Source: Hydrogenovibrio kuenenii DSM 12350 (GTDB taxonomy: Bacteria; Pseudomonadota; Gammaproteobacteria; Thiomicrospirales; Thiomicrospiraceae). From it: DNA of 64,000 nucleotides. The translations under genes and the position numbers were made by a program. Where the stretch lies: NCBI RefSeq assembly GCF_000526715.1, contig NZ_JAGP01000001.1, forward strand, positions 496,001 to 560,000, written 5' to 3'. Under the pieces are notes generated by a model that saw only the letters and a program-made list of their open reading frames with translations, was not told the DNA's origin and searched no databases. Numbering within the stretch: the first letter of the stretch is position 1; each line of letters starts with the position of its first letter. Shown here one piece after another: positions 61,388 to 64,000 of this stretch.

Positions 61388-62572
61388 ATGATGAAAAAGA
61401 AAATATTGGTTTTGGGGGGCGGGCATGCTGATATCCCAATAATTAAACAGGCTCAGAAACGGGGCTATTTTGTAATTACAACTGGAAATAGACCAGGTGA
61501 CTTGGGTCATCAGTTTTCAGACAAATATATTCAAGCCGATTTCTCGAATCCCGAAGAAATGTTAAAGGTAGCGGAAATGGAAGAGGTAACAGCTCTATGT
61601 CCATCTGCAAATGACTTTTCATTTCTTTCTTGCGCTTATGTTTCGAAGAAACTTGAAATAGGAAATTTTGATTCCTTGGAAACAGCAAGAATTATTCATC
61701 ACAAAGATTTATTTAGGCAGTTTGCTATAAAAAATAAATATAGTGTACCAATTGCGGTTTCAGCAAACACAATTTCAGAAGCTCACTCGAAAGTTTCAGA
61801 GTTATCTTTTCCTGTGATCATTAAGCCTGTAGATTTAAGTGGAGGAAAAGGCGTGTCCGTCATTCATGAAATTTCTGAATTGAATGAGGCAATGGAGTTT
61901 GCTCTTAGTTCATCACGAGCTCAAAGAGTTGTTATTGAAGAGTTTGTTGAGGGTACTAATCACGGCTTTACGTGTATTATAAAAAACAGAAAGGTTGTTT
62001 TTTATTTTTACGATAACGAGCATTACTATATCAATAAATATTTAGTGTCAGGTGCATCTGCACCCGCTGATATTCCTGAACAAACTATTAGTCAACTTAT
62101 CAATGAGGTAGAAAGACTAGCAGAAGAACTTTGTTTGGTTGATGGATTGGTTCATGTGCAATTCATTTTAAAAGAAGAAAGAGCATATGTTTTAGAAGTG
62201 TGTCGACGCCCACCAGGAGACTTGTATGTGGAATTAGTTAAAAAGGCTACGGGTGGGAACTATCCTGATTGGATATTGTCAGGTTATTTAGGTGAAGACT
62301 TCAATTCGATATCGTCTATGCCTGTTACGAAGTGTATTACTCGTCATTGCATTATGTCTGATAGACCAGGAAAAATAACGGAAGTAACCATTGATCCAAA
62401 GATACAGGATAAAGTTATTGATAGTATGTTTTGGTGGAAGTCTGGCGAAAACATTGCTGATGAAAAGGTCTATAAAGCCGGTATTGTTTTTATTGAATAT
62501 GACTCTATTGCTGAGATGGAAGAGTTATTGCCAAGGTTGAATAAGCTCATTAGGATTCGTGTTTGTGATTAA
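61388..62572 (+). CDS. ATP-grasp domain protein
   Basis: The protein has 394 residues. An N-terminal Rossmann-like part (ILVLGGGHADIP) is followed by the ATP-grasp fold: PVIIKPVDLSGGKGVSVI (ATP-binding Lys and Gly loop), VIEEFVEGTNHGF, and LEVCRRPPGDLYVE with acidic metal ligands. It resembles carbamoyl phosphate synthase large-chain/PurK-type ligases. In a sugar locus it could attach an amino acid or other acyl group by an amide bond to an amino sugar. It follows the fusion gene by 11 bases and its last bases overlap the aminotransferase start. Confidence 0.83.
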   Translation: MMKKKILVLGGGHADIPIIKQAQKRGYFVITTGNRPGDLGHQFSDKYIQADFSNPEEMLKVAEMEEVTALCPSANDFSFLSCAYVSKKLEIGNFDSLETARIIHHKDLFRQFAIKNKYSVPIAVSANTISEAHSKVSELSFPVIIKPVDLSGGKGVSVIHEISELNEAMEFALSSSRAQRVVIEEFVEGTNHGFTCIIKNRKVVFYFYDNEHYYINKYLVSGASAPADIPEQTISQLINEVERLAEELCLVDGLVHVQFILKEERAYVLEVCRRPPGDLYVELVKKATGGNYPDWILSGYLGEDFNSISSMPVTKCITRHCIMSDRPGKITEVTIDPKIQDKVIDSMFWWKSGENIADEKVYKAGIVFIEYDSIAEMEELLPRLNKLIRIRVCD

Positions 62573-63698
62573 GTTTAATGTTCCGCCATTCACAGGAAAA
62601 GAACAAGAGTATGTGATAGAGGCAATCAATAGCCAGAAACTATGCGGTGATGGAGAATTTTCTCGACGTTGCCAGGGCTGGTTTGAAGAGAGGTTCAGTT
62701 TTAAAAAAACCTTGCTTACACCATCTTGTACCCATGCTTTGGAAATGGCCGCTTTGTTATTGGATGTTGGTCCTGAAGATGAAGTGATTTTGCCAAGCTT
62801 TACTTTTGTCAGTACAGCGAATGCATTTGTGCTGCGTGGAGCATCCATTGTGTATGTCGATATTTGTCCTAAGACTATGAATATCAATCCAGAAATGATA
62901 GAGGCTGCAATTACTGATAAAACCAAGGCAATTGTTGTTGTACATTATGGCGGGGTTGCATGTGATATGGACCGTATCATGGTTCTGGCTGAAGAAAAGG
63001 GTGTATATGTAGTTGAAGATGCTGCTCAAGCTATGATGTGCTCATATAAAGGAAAGTTTTTAGGTGGCATCGGTCACTTGGCGGCATTTAGTTTTCACGA
63101 AACAAAAAATTACACTAGCGGTGGAGAAGGCGGCCTTCTTGTCATTAATGATGATCGGTTTATAGAGCGGTCAGAGATTATTCGTGAAAAAGGTACCAAT
63201 AGAAAACAATTTTTTCGAGGTCAGGTAGATAAATACACCTGGGTTGACATCGGCAGTAGTTATTTGCCCTCTGAACTCCAAGCAGCATTCTTATTAGCTC
63301 AGCTAGAGTCTGCTGATGAAATTAATGATAACAGGTTAAACATTTGGAAGGGTTATTACTCTTCGCTCGAAAGACTTCAAGAATCAGGGCTGTTGGAGTT
63401 GCCGTTGATTCCAGAAGGTTGTGCGCATAATGCACATCTCTTTTATTTGAAACTTGAAGATATGGAACAGCGTAGTAACTTTATACAGTTTATGGCTTCA
63501 AATAATATTACTACCCCCTTTCATTATGTACCTTTGCATAGTTCACCGGCAGGATCTAGGTTTGGCCGTTTTCATGGTGTAGATAGATTTACCACAAGTG
63601 AAAGCAATCGGTTGGTCAGGTTGCCAATGTATTTTGGTTTAAGACAAGAAGATTTGGAAACAGTGGTAGATTCTGTAGGTCATTTTTTTAATTCTTAG
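62565..63698 (+). CDS. DegT/DnrJ/EryC1/StrS aminotransferase, WecE/RffA type
   Basis: I choose GTG 62565 (377 residues, [11 protein letters not shown]), because the family starts that way and AGGA lies 9-10 bases upstream; GTG 62559 is a second option. PLP lysine is in [47 protein letters not shown] and [10 protein letters not shown] closely follow dTDP-4-amino-4,6-dideoxygalactose transaminase (WecE/RffA). With rfbA and rfbB it should make dTDP-4-amino-4,6-dideoxygalactose. The ATP-grasp enzyme or an acyltransferase elsewhere could then decorate the amine. Confidence 0.88.
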   Translation: MIKFNVPPFTGKEQEYVIEAINSQKLCGDGEFSRRCQGWFEERFSFKKTLLTPSCTHALEMAALLLDVGPEDEVILPSFTFVSTANAFVLRGASIVYVDICPKTMNINPEMIEAAITDKTKAIVVVHYGGVACDMDRIMVLAEEKGVYVVEDAAQAMMCSYKGKFLGGIGHLAAFSFHETKNYTSGGEGGLLVINDDRFIERSEIIREKGTNRKQFFRGQVDKYTWVDIGSSYLPSELQAAFLLAQLESADEINDNRLNIWKGYYSSLERLQESGLLELPLIPEGCAHNAHLFYLKLEDMEQRSNFIQFMASNNITTPFHYVPLHSSPAGSRFGRFHGVDRFTTSESNRLVRLPMYFGLRQEDLETVVDSVGHFFNS

Positions 63699-63708
63699 TG
63701 TATTTTTT

Positions 63709-64000
63709 ATGCGTTTATCAATTGTAGCGACTCTTTATTGTTCATCCAGTTATATAGCTGAATTTTGTAGCCGAGTAAAAGATACAGCTACAAAATTAGT
63801 TGATGATGACTATGAAATCATATTAGTTAACGATGGCTCTCCAGATAATAGTTTGGAAATAGCAGTGGAAATGTCCAAAAATGACGGGCATATCAGAGTT
63901 GTAGACCTCTCAAGAAATTTTGGGCATCACAAGGCGATGATGACCGGCTTGATGCATGCAACAGGTCAGAAAGTATTTCTGATTGACAGCGATCTTGAAG
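63709..64000 (+). CDS. Glycosyltransferase family 2 (partial, cut by window end)
   Basis: ATG 63709 opens a frame that runs off the right edge, giving 97 residues. [17 protein letters not shown] and [11 protein letters not shown] form the nucleotide-binding half. [19 protein letters not shown] and LIDSDLE (metal site) resemble the polyprenyl-phosphate GT2 type (GtrB/ArnC/DPM1-like). It likely moves a sugar onto undecaprenyl phosphate for the surface polysaccharide. It is 10 bases after the aminotransferase gene. Confidence 0.85.
   Translation, partial: MRLSIVATLYCSSSYIAEFCSRVKDTATKLVDDDYEIILVNDGSPDNSLEIAVEMSKNDGHIRVVDLSRNFGHHKAMMTGLMHATGQKVFLIDSDLE

Overview
The window looks like a chromosome segment of a sulfur-oxidising gammaproteobacterium, plausibly of the Thiomicrospira / Hydrogenovibrio / Thiomicrorhabdus type. 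Supporting this are a flavocytochrome c sulfide dehydrogenase operon, the conserved gammaproteobacterial rsmI - lpoA - yraN neighbourhood, an aryl-polyene-type pigment cluster and a complete O-antigen sugar locus. The taxonomic call is inference from gene content. No tRNA, rRNA, insertion sequence or CRISPR array was seen.

Layout. 1-8.1 kb (minus strand): an aryl-polyene-like type II fatty acid/polyketide operon (ketosynthase, chain-length-factor-like protein, dehydratase, ketoreductase, COG4648-like membrane protein, GT2 glycosyltransferase) that also holds two unfamiliar lipoproteins, a YdcF-type protein and a flavoprotein with the halogenase WxWxIP motif. The tail of a probable exporter runs off the left edge. 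8.5-12.6 kb: an orphan ORF, then a three-gene mevalonate/isoprenoid operon (HMG-CoA reductase, type 2 IPP isomerase, HMG-CoA synthase). 12.6-22.7 kb: mixed housekeeping genes (subtilase, PpiC, DUF815 ATPase, gamma-glutamyltransferase, UspA, DEDDh exonuclease, HIRAN protein, CDF transporter, RluA, YgjP). 22.7-28.4 kb (minus strand): one tight operon joining an unusual bd-like oxidase with a fused cytochrome c domain, a monoheme cytochrome c, FccB, a diheme FccA, a 32-residue membrane peptide and a NifX-like protein, which suggests a self-contained sulfide-to-oxygen electron path. 29-38.5 kb: an AddAB-like helicase/nuclease pair around a HDOD protein and an unknown protein, then a methyltransferase. 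38.5-42.2 kb: YhcH, YraN, LpoA, RsmI.

42.4-64 kb (plus strand, more AT-rich) is an O-antigen/surface polysaccharide locus. It starts at glmS and continues with the full CDP-3,6-dideoxyhexose set (ddhD, rfbF, rfbG, rfbH). Next comes a cassette that does not belong to any pathway I can name: HAD phosphatase, DRE-TIM aldolase, SDR, dehydroquinate-synthase-like cyclase, FGGY kinase, ThDP carboligase and NAD-dependent reductase. The last two resemble the yersiniose YerE/YerF step and the rest suggests a cyclitol or branched sugar. After that come rfbB, rfbA and a WecE-type aminotransferase (predicted dTDP-4-amino-4,6-dideoxygalactose), a Gfo/Idh oxidoreductase, a glycosyltransferase - radical SAM - Rossmann fusion, an ATP-grasp ligase and a truncated GT2.

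A dispersed element of about 21 bp (core ACCCCAGCCTGGCAGATTTT) recurs through the window. All six intergenic copies lie downstream of a gene in the sense orientation. Two of them, inverted, frame four tandem 37-bp hairpin units between ggt and the usp gene. Degenerate copies also lie inside three coding sequences.
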